Assembly (NCBI RefSeq): GCF_002368095.1
Contig: NZ_AP018227.1
Coordinates: 8,786,001 to 8,850,000, forward strand
Source of the DNA: Calothrix parasitica NIES-267
Lineage (GTDB): Bacteria > Cyanobacteriota > Cyanobacteriia > Cyanobacteriales > Nostocaceae
Length of the DNA: 64,000 nt
Direction of reading: 5' to 3'
The position numbers and the translations under genes were made by a program. Below, one piece after another: positions 9,270-18,479 of the stretch (positions are counted from its first letter, which is position 1; every line of letters begins with the position of its first letter). Under the pieces are notes generated by a model. The model saw only the letters and a list, made by a program, of their open reading frames with translations. It was not told the DNA's origin and did no database searches.

Positions 9270-9520
9270 TGGGTAATGGGTAATGGGGGGAGATGGGGAG
9301 ATAGGGGGATGGGGAGATGGTAAGCCACTGCGTTGCGGAGGAACACGACCGTTGTAGCAAGTGGTGCAACCCGAAGGGGGAGATGGTAAGCCACCCCCGT
9401 GCCGAGGTTCCCTCGGTTGAGGGGAGTGGTGCAACCCGAAGGGGGAGAAAATAATAAATAACTAACTCCCTATTCCCTATTCCCTATTCCCTATTCCTAA
9501 CTCTTAACCTTTGACCTTTG
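9256..9520. repeat. compound repeat cluster between murE and kinase
   Basis: The gap opens with four GGGTAAT units that overlap the murE stop. G-rich GGGGAGAT-type units follow. Then come two copies of a longer unit, at about 9321-9385 and 9387-9450. Each begins GGTAAGCCAC and ends GTGGTGCAACCCGAAGGGGGAG, with different centres. It closes with TCCCTAT heptamers (9469-9500) and CCTTTGA units. No gene is seen between 9270 and 9639. Confidence 0.8.
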
Positions 9521-9639
9521 ACCTAACCTAATTCCTTATCTTTTTGTGAAAATATTACACTTAAGAGGGAAAATCTAAGAGAGTATTATTTATTGCCGGA
9601 TACTTCTTAGGTTTTACTTCTTTTTTTTCTCTTGCTGTT

Positions 9640-11070
9640 ATGAATTTATCTCCACCTCAGAATTTATCTATTTATCAGTTGGCTTTGGATGTAGAAGTAC
9701 CTCCAAAACGTTTAATTCTTAGTTCTGCAACTCTTCTATCAATTGTGAAGTCACACATTGATTTACTAATTGAACAGAAAATATCGGCGACTATTGTGGC
9801 TAAGTTTCCACCGCTTAATATTTTTGACTCGGAATTAAAACGTTATCAACAGCATTTTAATGATGCTATTATTTTCAACTGCCAAGTAGCTGAGGTTGGA
9901 GAAGTTAAAACTAATATCAATTCAGAAATATCTAAATCTGTTGACAGTTCTTCTCACAATGCTGCTTATTTGTCCGATAATTTAGTGCGGCTTGTAACGG
10001 ACAATTCCCAAATCAAGCGAGAATATTTTTTAATGATTTTATCTGCGGAATTTTGCAGTTTCATTTTGGCGCATCGTCCGTCAAAAAAGCTTAAAAAACA
10101 GATTTTAAATCAAAAAAATATTCAAAAAATCCCATCTATGGTGGCTGTTCAGACTTTTGATGGTAAAGTAATTAACCGAGTATTAGATGGTATAAACATT
10201 CTTAGCGATTCAAAACAGTTAAATGATATAACCGACCAATTAGTTGATACTCAAGCACCACAACCAAAGTTAACAAACCAACTATTCCTTGCCCAAGTTA
10301 AAAGACAAGAAGAAATAAGTTCTCGAAAATATAAAAGTCGTTTTAGCAACTTCAAAGACCAAAATCAAACGCTTCGTAGCAATTTGCAAGCTAAGGACGA
10401 ATATTTAAGAAACGTGTGTCAAGAATTACTTTCACCTTTGACACATATTAAAACTGCACTTTCCTTATTAAACTCCCCAAGTATCAAAGCACCTCAGCGA
10501 CAGCGCTACTTAGATATGATTAAACGAGAGTGCGATCGCCAAAATTCTTTGATGACTGGTGTAATGGATTTGGTGGAGTTAGAACGCAATTTAGATAATA
10601 CTTCTTTAGAACCAGTATGCTTGTCTGAGGTAGTTCCAGGAGTTGTTAGCACCTACCAACCTTTGGCACAAGAAAGAGGTGTAATGCTCGCATATACAGT
10701 ACCAAACGATTTACCAAATGTTTGGTGTGTCAGCGGTGGATTAAGACAAATAGTAATTAATCTTCTTTCTAACTGCATTAAATTTACACCGAACGGCGGA
10801 CAGGTTTGGGTCAGAACTCGTAGGTTAGATGGTTACATACAGTTAGAATTCCGCGATACAGGTATAGGTATCCCAGAAAACGAAATTTCTAAAATATTCA
10901 ATCGCTTTTACAAAGTACGTCCCGCTGTCAACGAAGAAACAGGAAGCGCTGGTTTGGGTTTAACAATTGTAGAAAAATTAATTCAACGATGCGGTGGAAG
11001 CATTTCCGTTTCTTCTGTTCCCGGTGAAGGTTCTAGTTTTAAAGTACTTTTAGCTAGCATTTCGGGATGA
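9640..11070 (+). CDS. DICT-like sensor kinase lacking the phospho-His
   Basis: The 476-residue protein has an N-terminal region (about 8-150) resembling the DICT sensory domain of cyanobacterial two-component proteins. A linker, a coiled coil (about 215-255) and a transmitter follow. The ATPase part looks intact: N-box QIVINLLSNCIKFTP, G1 box DTGIGIP and G2 box GSAGLGLTIV. The H-box reads NVCQELLSPLTHI, so the position normally held by the phosphoacceptor histidine is Gln261 (codon CAA). Unless another residue is used, it cannot autophosphorylate in the usual way. It faces the convergent kinase at 11293, which has the opposite defect. It may be a pseudokinase regulator or may phosphorylate a partner in trans. 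The sensory-domain call is moderate; the missing His is seen directly. Confidence 0.8.
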   Translation: MNLSPPQNLSIYQLALDVEVPPKRLILSSATLLSIVKSHIDLLIEQKISATIVAKFPPLNIFDSELKRYQQHFNDAIIFNCQVAEVGEVKTNINSEISKSVDSSSHNAAYLSDNLVRLVTDNSQIKREYFLMILSAEFCSFILAHRPSKKLKKQILNQKNIQKIPSMVAVQTFDGKVINRVLDGINILSDSKQLNDITDQLVDTQAPQPKLTNQLFLAQVKRQEEISSRKYKSRFSNFKDQNQTLRSNLQAKDEYLRNVCQELLSPLTHIKTALSLLNSPSIKAPQRQRYLDMIKRECDRQNSLMTGVMDLVELERNLDNTSLEPVCLSEVVPGVVSTYQPLAQERGVMLAYTVPNDLPNVWCVSGGLRQIVINLLSNCIKFTPNGGQVWVRTRRLDGYIQLEFRDTGIGIPENEISKIFNRFYKVRPAVNEETGSAGLGLTIVEKLIQRCGGSISVSSVPGEGSSFKVLLASISG

Positions 11071-11144
11071 TGGGAATTGGTAATTGGTAATTGCTAAGAG
11101 ATTATTCCGATAAGTAGTAGTAGTATGTTTAATTTATCCTGACT

Positions 11145-11272
11145 GTTTGTAGAGACGTTATATATAACGTCTCCCTAGGTTTAGGAGAAAACGAATTCTT
11201 CAGAATTAATGCAATCAACCACTAATTTTGACTGGCTCATCTTTTCTCAACCCTAGGGAGACGTAAAATTTA
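11145..11272. repeat. imperfect-palindrome repeat between convergent kinases
   Basis: This copy of the window's 125-bp repeat family has an inner palindrome (GTAGAGACGT, TATATATA, ACGTCTCCC) and outer arms (ACGTCTCCCTAGG ... CCCTAGGGAGACGT). Part of it, on the minus strand, matches the copy at 23637-23713 (shared TTGCAT-AATT, GTTTTCT and TAGGGAGACGT blocks). Confidence 0.75.
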
Positions 11273-11292
11273 ACTTTAATACCAATTACCTA

Positions 11293-12840
11293 CTACCTAC
11301 TACCTATTATTCCCTTCAACCTTTGACCTTTAACCTTCTTCAATCCATATTGTCCAAACTTATCAAAGCAGGAATTGGTATTATTAACTCCTTCCAAAGG
11401 CAGATAAATCGTTAAGACTTCACCATGCTGGGGGCGTTCTCGTACAATCAATTTACCGCCTATAGCCTGGAATAAATGCTTAGTAGCAGACAAATTCAGG
11501 CTAATTGTACCGGTTTCCGGTTGAAACATTAGCAATTGACCGATTGCTTTACGAATCGGAGGTGTATTTGAAGGTTGCGCTGTTTTTATGTCTTGCGAGC
11601 AATTTGGCAGCAATTGCAGTTTTAACTGGTCACCAGCTTGAATTACTCTCACTTGAATATTACTACCGGCTGGTAAGTTACGAGTAAAGTTTTCCATCAA
11701 GCCAGTTAATACTCTATCAAGCATGTTCGGATTGGTTACTACAGCAGGTAGTTGCTGCGGTAAAACAACATCCAACGTTAAATTTCTTCGATTTGCTGCT
11801 TGTTCCCAACGAGGAATGCTTTGCTGCAACATCTGTTCTAAACACATCGAGGTTAGCTGAGAACCCGAACTATTTGTAGAAGATGTTTCTAATTCCGCAG
11901 CTCTAAACAGCAGTTCCATCCGGTCGATTTGCTCGGTGCATTCGCGGTCGATAGACTGTAGATGTTTGACAACTTTGGCTGGTAAATCTTTTTGCTTCAA
12001 CAATAACTTAGTGGTAGTGCGGATAGTAGTTAAAGGAGTACGCACTTCATGAGCAAAAGCTTGTAGCAATTCCACATCGGAACGAGATGGATTTTTCGTT
12101 GAGGTGGAAGTGGAGTATCCAGGAGACCCATTGTTTTCTCTAAAATTACTGTTATGGTCTGCCATTCCTTTAGAAGAAAACTTTGTTTCCTTATCTTCCG
12201 GTTCTGGATAATCTGCAAGTAACAACTGACTAAACTGCATAACCAGCCGGTAATCAGGTGCTACGGGATAATATTTTTGTACCAATTCATCCAATTCCAA
12301 AAAGAAATCGGGATTAGTTAACATTACCCTAGCTGCAAGGGCTTGCCATGCTTTTTCAATTACTTCTGGGTCAAAAGAGAATAAAAACTTACCTTTACCA
12401 TTATCTTCTTCAGCTAAAACTAGTATTAACGAAAAGTTTTTTGTAAAAATCAAACAAAACTGTTCCCGAGACAAAGGGTCTACCTTCAGCAGGGGTAACA
12501 CAGGCTCATCATAAACATGTTTTTGTGCTGTTTGGTTCTGTGCGGACATATGAAAAGGCATCAAAGCCAAGGGATTGAATGGCTTTGCCGTAAAAGTTAC
12601 AGTCCGCAAACACTGATTTAGACTTGACTCACACAAAACAGGTGCGGGTGCGGTCAAAACCAACCCTTGATTTGTATTCGGTGCAACTACAGATAAAGAA
12701 TTTAGCAGCAACTCTTGAGCGGCAGAAGCAGCAGTACGCCACTGTTGTCGTGCTTTATGCAACGAACACTCGGCTTCAATCGCTCCACCCGCGACTAGAA
12801 TTTCCTTTAAACTCGGCAAAATCCACTTATACTCATACAC
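11293..12840 (-). CDS. sensor histidine kinase with degenerate ATP lid
   Basis: The 515-residue soluble protein has an uncharacterised N-terminal sensory region (about 1-205) and a low-complexity linker rich in Ser/Thr/Asn. A clear HisKA segment follows (AFAHEVRTPLTTIRTT, His264). The catalytic domain is poorly preserved: an N-box-like stretch (LDRVLTGLMENFTRN) is present, but no DxGxG box can be found where LKLQLLPNCSQDIK stands. The C-terminal part (GTISLNLSATKHLFQAIGGKL) keeps only the helix after the G2 box. It can probably accept phosphate on His, while its own ATPase activity is doubtful. Unlike a random pseudogene it is full length with no frameshift. It converges with the kinase at 9640. 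Confidence 0.8.
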   Translation of the reverse strand: MYEYKWILPSLKEILVAGGAIEAECSLHKARQQWRTAASAAQELLLNSLSVVAPNTNQGLVLTAPAPVLCESSLNQCLRTVTFTAKPFNPLALMPFHMSAQNQTAQKHVYDEPVLPLLKVDPLSREQFCLIFTKNFSLILVLAEEDNGKGKFLFSFDPEVIEKAWQALAARVMLTNPDFFLELDELVQKYYPVAPDYRLVMQFSQLLLADYPEPEDKETKFSSKGMADHNSNFRENNGSPGYSTSTSTKNPSRSDVELLQAFAHEVRTPLTTIRTTTKLLLKQKDLPAKVVKHLQSIDRECTEQIDRMELLFRAAELETSSTNSSGSQLTSMCLEQMLQQSIPRWEQAANRRNLTLDVVLPQQLPAVVTNPNMLDRVLTGLMENFTRNLPAGSNIQVRVIQAGDQLKLQLLPNCSQDIKTAQPSNTPPIRKAIGQLLMFQPETGTISLNLSATKHLFQAIGGKLIVRERPQHGEVLTIYLPLEGVNNTNSCFDKFGQYGLKKVKGQRLKGIIGSR

Positions 12841-14196
12841 TGGGGTTCACCCCTTTATTTCAAAGCGACTAACAGCTTCAGAAACTGGTGATTCACTATT
12901 ACTTAAGAGCTTACCTAAAATATGTCTTCTAGCGAAAGTAGTAGAACCGAACAACGATGTGGCGTTTTCCGTTTTCCGTTTTCAGTCAACAGTTATCAGC
13001 GAACAGCCAATCAATACTGCTTCTAAAGTCCACTATTCCCAATCCCCGGTCCCCAATACCCCATTCCCCATTTTGATTTAAAAATTTGTATCTAAAGATA
13101 GATGCTTATTATTGACTCATGCTCAATTACAATTTGAGTCTGATGGGAGAATTTATAGCGCGGAGTGGCTCAACTTACATCTTGCACCAGTTGCACAAAC
13201 CCGGTTTCTTTCTAATTTTAAAAAAAGATATTCATGCTTTAACGACTGATTCCGGGTTTCTTTTGATGGTGCAAGATATCAGTCAATAAACAAATGTGTG
13301 TAAATAAGTTTCAAAGACTCTTCAATGAAGAAGTCATTGTTACAATTTTCTATGCCAACTTATTTATTACTAAATCTGATATCAAATATAAATTCTCTTT
13401 AATTAATAAAACTCTTTGATAGGAACTGTCTTGATGAAAAGCGGGTCTTATATGAAATGGTGAATGTAATTTTAAATTCATACTCATATAATTAGTAATT
13501 GATTTTTTCGCTTCTCAAAATAAATCAAAAGTGTCAAGAGTGAAAAGGGTGAAATTTCAATCCTTTTTACAACGAAAATATCTATAAATAACTATGCCTT
13601 TAGGATAAATCATTATGCTTATTGCAACTCAACCAATATTAAGTTGTTAATTATTAATGATAAGTGCAATCATTTATTAAGCTTTTATATATACTAGTAC
13701 TATTTATTACTTAGTTTCGGGCAGTAATGCTTAACTAATAGCAAAAAAAGTTGCAAAAATTCACTTCAGTATAAAGATAGATGAACTCTCTGTATCGAGT
13801 CTGTGTAAACTGTTTTGAAGTTTGATTCTCAATTAGATTTATCAAACTAATAGAAACTTAGAAAAAATGTGGCTTAATTTCTCAAATTTGCTAACATCAA
13901 ATAGCTGCTGTCCGGTGGCATTGCATATAGGCATTTAATAATTCTTGGCGAGTAAGTCAAGTAGGTATAAGTGCAACTAAATATGTTGTGTCGTATTTAT
14001 TGGTAGTTAATTGTAGAAGCTTGAATAAAATGCTTTCGCAAAGAAAGTTATTTGATGTCCAAGTTTCCTGTAACTAATGTTAGTGCCTTAACGATGGTGC
14101 TTACTCAAATTCAACCTCGATTGTTTTTAAACATTCGCTCCTCAACACAACACACCGATTAATTAGTTTCTTAGAAGTGTCTATTAGGAGATTCAA
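12841..14196. other. 1.36-kb gene-poor region
   Basis: No convincing gene was found on either strand. The first 250 bp hold short low-complexity repeats. A 99-bp inverted-repeat element lies at 13179-13277. The rest is AT-rich, with a candidate ribosome site (AGGAGA) just before the lipoprotein start at 14197. The length suggests a long regulatory leader or decayed DNA. Confidence 0.5.
13179..13277. repeat. 99-bp MITE-like inverted-repeat element
   Basis: The ends are inverted copies of ATCTTGCACCA, each followed inward by AAACCCGG, around a 50-bp AT-rich centre. There is no coding capacity. I could not see a target-site duplication. Confidence 0.7.
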
Positions 14197-14709
14197 ATGA
14201 AAAAATTTATTCCTCTTCTCATCAGCGGTATTTTAGTAACTGGTGCAGTTGGTTGTGGTGAAGAATCAGCTAAGACTGGTTCAGAAAATCCTGGTGCTAC
14301 TAATGAAGCTTTACAACCATCTGCAAGAGAAGCTAGCGAAACAGAAAATCAGCCTTTAGGTCAGCCTGGAGCAGAAAGCGCACCTATAGATCCAACTGCT
14401 GCAACCGAGGGTACAGACCCATTAGCGAGCGATTTATCAAAAGAAGTTAGTAAAAAGTTAAAAGAAAACTTACCAGCAAGCAACTTGGAAGTTAAAGAGC
14501 AAGAAGGAGTTGTTACCGTTGGTGGTACAGTTTCTTCTCAAGAAGAGCTTCAGCAAGTTGAACCTTTGACCAAAGGAGTTAAAGGTGTGAAGGGTGTAAA
14601 CGTCGAAGCAAATGTTGACGGTGCTGCTCCTGCTCCTGAAGGTGTTGTTCCTGGTGCTGATACCGTTCCTGGTGCTGCTCCTGCTCCTGAAGGTGCAAAT
14701 CCTCAGTAG
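14197..14709 (+). CDS. BON-domain lipoprotein
   Basis: The 170-residue protein starts with a classical lipoprotein signal (MKKFIPLLISGILVTGAVGC), so Cys20 should be lipidated after cleavage. A Pro/Ala/Glu-rich linker follows. One BON domain lies at about residues 80-145 (SKKLKENLPASNLEVKEQEG, then VVTVGGTVSSQEELQQV and GVKGVNVEA). BON domains are thought to bind phospholipid or envelope components, as in OsmY. The C-terminus has a duplicated GAAPAPEG-type segment. AGGAGA precedes the ATG at ideal spacing and a strong terminator follows, so the gene is monocistronic. It is probably periplasmic or outer-membrane anchored and linked to envelope stress, which is inference. Confidence 0.85.
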   Translation: MKKFIPLLISGILVTGAVGCGEESAKTGSENPGATNEALQPSAREASETENQPLGQPGAESAPIDPTAATEGTDPLASDLSKEVSKKLKENLPASNLEVKEQEGVVTVGGTVSSQEELQQVEPLTKGVKGVKGVNVEANVDGAAPAPEGVVPGADTVPGAAPAPEGANPQ

Positions 14710-14752
14710 ATGACATTGAGTTTTTACTCAAAAATTATTGAATAATAATGTA

Positions 14753-14783
14753 GAGACGTAACAAATTACGTCTCTTTTATTTT
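14753..14783 (+). terminator. Rho-independent terminator of the BON lipoprotein gene
   Basis: Perfect nine-pair stem GAGACGTAA / TTACGTCTC with loop CAAA, followed by TTTTATTTT. It lies 44 bp past the stop codon and is another member of the GAGACGT palindrome family. Confidence 0.85.
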
Positions 14784-14819
14784 GGATTTTTGGTAATTAC
14801 CGATTGCTCATTAGCTTCT

Positions 14820-16298
14820 TCACTTGCTACTTTCTATTCTCAAATACCTTCCCTTAGCATTACCCAAAATTTCACCTTTGTCATAAATCAAATCACCTCG
14901 CAAAAAAGTACTTTTCACCTTCCCAGTTAATTCCATTCCTGCAAAAGGTGAATAACCTTGCTGAGATTCTGAGTTAGCAGCATCTACGACAAAGCTTTCA
15001 TTGGGGTCAAATAATACTAAATCGGCATCGTAACCAATTGCAATATCCCCTTTCTGCTTTAATCCAAATCTTTTAGCGGGATTCCCAGACAGCAATTCAG
15101 CCATGTGGTTGTATGACATTCCTCGTTTCTTACCTTCTGTAAAAACACCAGAAAGTAAATATTCTGTGCCACCAAAACCCGATTTAGCCAGCCAAATATT
15201 TTGTGGTTGCTTAATATCTCTTTTAAATTCCGCAGAACAACAAGCATGGTCGCTGACTATCCAGTCAACTTGTCGGTTCAATACAGCTTGCCAGACATAT
15301 TCTACATCTTCGCGGGGACGGATGGGCGGGTTTACTTTTGCCCAGGTTCCGTTCGGGGTGTCTACATCTAACAATAAATGTCCCACGGTGACTTCCCGAC
15401 GAAAATTAATGTGGGGAAAAGCTGCTTCCATTGTTAAAGCTGCTTCCATTGCTTTACGGGAACTTAAATGTAGTAAATTAATATTTGCACAGTTGGTTTC
15501 GTGAGCTAAATAGGAAGCAATACAAATTGCTAAACCTTCGGAATGAGGGGGACGTGCTGCGCTGTAAGCTCGTAAACCAGTTAATGTAGAATCCTGCTGG
15601 ACTATTTTAGTGTAAGCGTTGAGAATTTCGGCGACTTCGCAATGTAAACTTAAACTGATATTATCTTTAGCCTCGGGATGTTGAGCCATTAAATCAGCTA
15701 AACCCCGCATAATAAATTCAAAATGAGCAAAATCGTAACGTTCTTCTTTGTTTATCATCAAAAACAAATTTTGCTTCTCCGATAAACCATGTAAACCATA
15801 GCCACCGTAGAACATAAAAATTTTAAACGAACAAACACCATATTCCTCAAACAGCATTTGCATTTCATCAATATGTCCCTTAGCAATGGGTGCGAGATGA
15901 AACCCGTAATCAACAAAAAAATTACCTTCAGATAGCTGTAAAACTTCCGGAAAAAACTCTCGATAAGAGCCGCCTTTATTTAAGTAATATTGTCCTGTGC
16001 GAATGTAAGTTAAACTGCTGGTAACACCTCCCATTGCAGCCGCTTTACTTTCACTAACAGCATCTTGTGATAAAGGTTGATAGATACCGATATGCATATG
16101 AGAATCTACTATACCGGGGAATCCGAGTAAGTTTTTAGCGTCGAATATTCCTCGTGTATTTTCTGGATTAATTTCCGGTGCAATACAGCTAAATTTACCG
16201 TTTTTGATGCCAATATCCAGCTTTTCAATCGATTCTTGAAAAGGACGCACCACGCGGACATTTTTGATAACTTTATCGAATATGGTAGTTTCAGACAT
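14820..16298 (-). CDS. dihydroorotase/hydantoinase-family amidohydrolase
   Basis: The 492-residue protein is a cyclic-amide hydrolase of the amidohydrolase superfamily. Metal ligands are visible in order: DSHMHIG (HxH), SFKIFMFYGG (the lysine that becomes carboxylated), LHCEVAE, LLHLSS and VSDHAC (catalytic Asp). The SFKIFM motif resembles hydantoinases and dihydropyrimidinases more than classical PyrC, so pyrimidine synthesis is not assured. I start it at MSETTIFD (16298); the 19 in-frame residues upstream are read from a repeat-like sequence. It is transcribed divergently from the LeuD-LeuC fusion gene 206 bp away, which may hint at a shared catabolic pathway. The substrate is unknown. Confidence 0.8.
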   Translation of the reverse strand: MSETTIFDKVIKNVRVVRPFQESIEKLDIGIKNGKFSCIAPEINPENTRGIFDAKNLLGFPGIVDSHMHIGIYQPLSQDAVSESKAAAMGGVTSSLTYIRTGQYYLNKGGSYREFFPEVLQLSEGNFFVDYGFHLAPIAKGHIDEMQMLFEEYGVCSFKIFMFYGGYGLHGLSEKQNLFLMINKEERYDFAHFEFIMRGLADLMAQHPEAKDNISLSLHCEVAEILNAYTKIVQQDSTLTGLRAYSAARPPHSEGLAICIASYLAHETNCANINLLHLSSRKAMEAALTMEAAFPHINFRREVTVGHLLLDVDTPNGTWAKVNPPIRPREDVEYVWQAVLNRQVDWIVSDHACCSAEFKRDIKQPQNIWLAKSGFGGTEYLLSGVFTEGKKRGMSYNHMAELLSGNPAKRFGLKQKGDIAIGYDADLVLFDPNESFVVDAANSESQQGYSPFAGMELTGKVKSTFLRGDLIYDKGEILGNAKGRYLRIESSK

Positions 16299-16504
16299 AT
16301 TGATTTTAGATTTTAGATTTTGCGTAAGTTGGGGGTGTCGGTTTCCGTCCCCCAAACTTTCCTCGACAGATTTTGGATTGAAATAGCGTTATACAACATA
16401 ATATTAAAACGGTACGTTAAGCTAAAAATAGGTATATTTTATTAAAGTTTTAATTACCAATTACTTCTTACCTTTGACCTTTGACCTTTAAGCTTTTTAT
16501 TATT

Positions 16505-18214
16505 ATGAATTCAGACCTAAAAACTTTATATCTCGGAGACGATATCAATACCGATGATATTATTCCATTTAACCACTGCACTAGTACAGACCCAGAACAT
16601 TTAAAGCATTATGCTTTTGAATATTTAATTGGTAAAGATAAACTTTTAGAATACGGAATTATTGAAGCAGGAAGTAATTTTGGTTGTGGTTCGAGTCGAG
16701 AGCATGCACCAACTGCGATTAAGGGAGCGGGAATAAAAAAGGTTCGCGCTCGTTCTTTTGCTGGAATATTTTATCGGAATAGTATTAATATTGGTTTAAA
16801 TTTAGAAATTATTAATAAACCAAATACCGATTCTGTTGTCGCAGCAATTAATCAAAATAACGGTTTAATTAATTTTAATAAAAAACGTCGCAGCGGTGAA
16901 ATTGTTATTCCTGAAAGTTCTACTAAAAAACGTCCGATGACAATGGCTGAAAAGCTGCTAGCTAAAGCTTGCGGTAATGCTTACGTGCAACCGGGAGAAA
17001 CTGTTTTTGCGAAGATAGATTTAGCAATGTCTCATGATGCTTCCGCTGCACCTGTTGCTAGACTTTTTCACAAGCATTTTGGTCAAGATGCTAAACTTTG
17101 GAATTCCAACCGAGTTGTTTTAGTTGCAGACCATTTTATTCAAACTTCAGAAGTACGAGAAGATTCCAAAGCCAATATTTTATATCAAGATATGGTGCAG
17201 TTCTCTCAACAGCAAAACTGTCATTTATTAGATATAGTTTCACCGGGAGAAGCTGCGGGAATTTGTCATGTAATTTTACCAGCCAAAGGTTTTATTAAAC
17301 CCGGTATGGTGATAGCTGGAACCGATTCTCATACCTGTACTTATGGTGCTTTCGGCTGCTTTTCTACAGGTGTCGGACATACCGATATGGCTAATGCTTT
17401 TGCAATGGGAGATATTTGGATTCAAGTTCCACCGACATTATTATTTATTTTGGAAGGGACATTACCCGAATATTTAAGTGCTAAAGACATTATTTTATAT
17501 ATTCTCGGACAAATAAGTTGCGATGGTGCTACGGGTAAAGTAATGGAATTTCGCGGTAGTATTATCGACAATTTACCAATGGAAGAAAGGATGACATTGG
17601 CGAATATGGCCGTAGAATGCGGTGCGGTATGCGGTTTGATGGCTCCAGACGAAATTACTAGGGAATATGTAAAAAGTCGCACTCAAGAACCATTTGCAGA
17701 AGTAACTAGTGATATCGATGCTGAATACGAGCAGGTTTATCGATTTGATTTAAGTAAATTACAACCTCAAATAGCTTGTCCTCCAAAACCTGACAATGTT
17801 GTAGGAGTAAATGAACTAGAAGAAATTCCCATTACTCGTGCTTTTATCGGTTCCTGTACCGGAGGAAAACTATTCGATTTAGCCCAAGCAGCCGAAGTAT
17901 TAAAAAATCGTCAGGTTGCTGTTGGGGTAGATATGTTTGTGGTTCCTGCTTCTGTGGAAGTGAAGCAAAAAGCAGAAGAGATGGGTTATTTTGAAATATT
18001 TCAACAAGCAGGAGTGCAATTATTAAAATCCGGTTGTGGTGCTTGTATAAATGCAGGAAAAGGTGGATTACGCAAACAAGAAACCGGAATTTATGCGACC
18101 AACCGTAACTTTAAAGGAAGAAGCGGTCACCCTACAGCGAAACATTATCTTGCTTCTCCAAGGGTAGTAGCGATATCAGCCGTGAAAGGGAAGATAACGG
18201 ATAGGTTGGAATAG
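16505..18214 (+). CDS. LeuD-LeuC fusion, aconitase-superfamily hydro-lyase
   Basis: The 569-residue protein joins two halves usually found as separate subunits of 3-isopropylmalate dehydratase. The swivel domain comes first (about 1-150, with [10 protein letters not shown] and [13 protein letters not shown]). The iron-sulfur domain follows (about 155-569), with [14 protein letters not shown] and the cluster cysteines Cys451 (GSCTGG), Cys511 and Cys514 (GCGACINAG). This small-then-large order is the reverse of aconitase. All key residues are present, so it should bind a [4Fe-4S] cluster and dehydrate a hydroxy-di- or tricarboxylate. It may be a LeuCD paralogue with another substrate, such as homoaconitate or an alkylmalate. 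I start at ATG 16505; the TTG eight codons upstream lies inside a CCTTTGA repeat. Confidence 0.82.
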   Translation: MNSDLKTLYLGDDINTDDIIPFNHCTSTDPEHLKHYAFEYLIGKDKLLEYGIIEAGSNFGCGSSREHAPTAIKGAGIKKVRARSFAGIFYRNSINIGLNLEIINKPNTDSVVAAINQNNGLINFNKKRRSGEIVIPESSTKKRPMTMAEKLLAKACGNAYVQPGETVFAKIDLAMSHDASAAPVARLFHKHFGQDAKLWNSNRVVLVADHFIQTSEVREDSKANILYQDMVQFSQQQNCHLLDIVSPGEAAGICHVILPAKGFIKPGMVIAGTDSHTCTYGAFGCFSTGVGHTDMANAFAMGDIWIQVPPTLLFILEGTLPEYLSAKDIILYILGQISCDGATGKVMEFRGSIIDNLPMEERMTLANMAVECGAVCGLMAPDEITREYVKSRTQEPFAEVTSDIDAEYEQVYRFDLSKLQPQIACPPKPDNVVGVNELEEIPITRAFIGSCTGGKLFDLAQAAEVLKNRQVAVGVDMFVVPASVEVKQKAEEMGYFEIFQQAGVQLLKSGCGACINAGKGGLRKQETGIYATNRNFKGRSGHPTAKHYLASPRVVAISAVKGKITDRLE

Positions 18215-18479
18215 AGAGGGGAAGAGTGGGGGAGATGGGGAGAGGGGGAGATGGGGAGATGGGGAGATGGGGAGATGGGGAGATGGGGAGAGGGGGAGAC
18301 AAGGGGACAGGGAGAAATTTAAATTATTAACTCATAACTTCTAGTAGTTATCAATTACCAATTACCAATTACCAATTCCTAACTCCTAACTCCTAACTTC
18401 CAATTACCAATTACCAATTACCAATCCTCAATTCCCAATTCCTAACCTCTAACCTTTAACCTTTGACCTTTGACCTGAT
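18215..18479. repeat. tandem short-repeat tract between convergent genes
   Basis: G-rich GGGGAGAT units fill about 18225-18312. TTACCAA, CTAACTC and CCTTTGA heptamers fill about 18345-18478. No gene is present. The tract separates the LeuD-LeuC fusion from the convergent four-GAF kinase. Confidence 0.9.

Noticed and set aside
9109-9434. Several overlapping minus-strand frames over the murE end and repeat cluster
   Set aside because: They are rich in Pro/Ser/His because they read G-rich repeats backwards, and they overlap the clearly coding murE.
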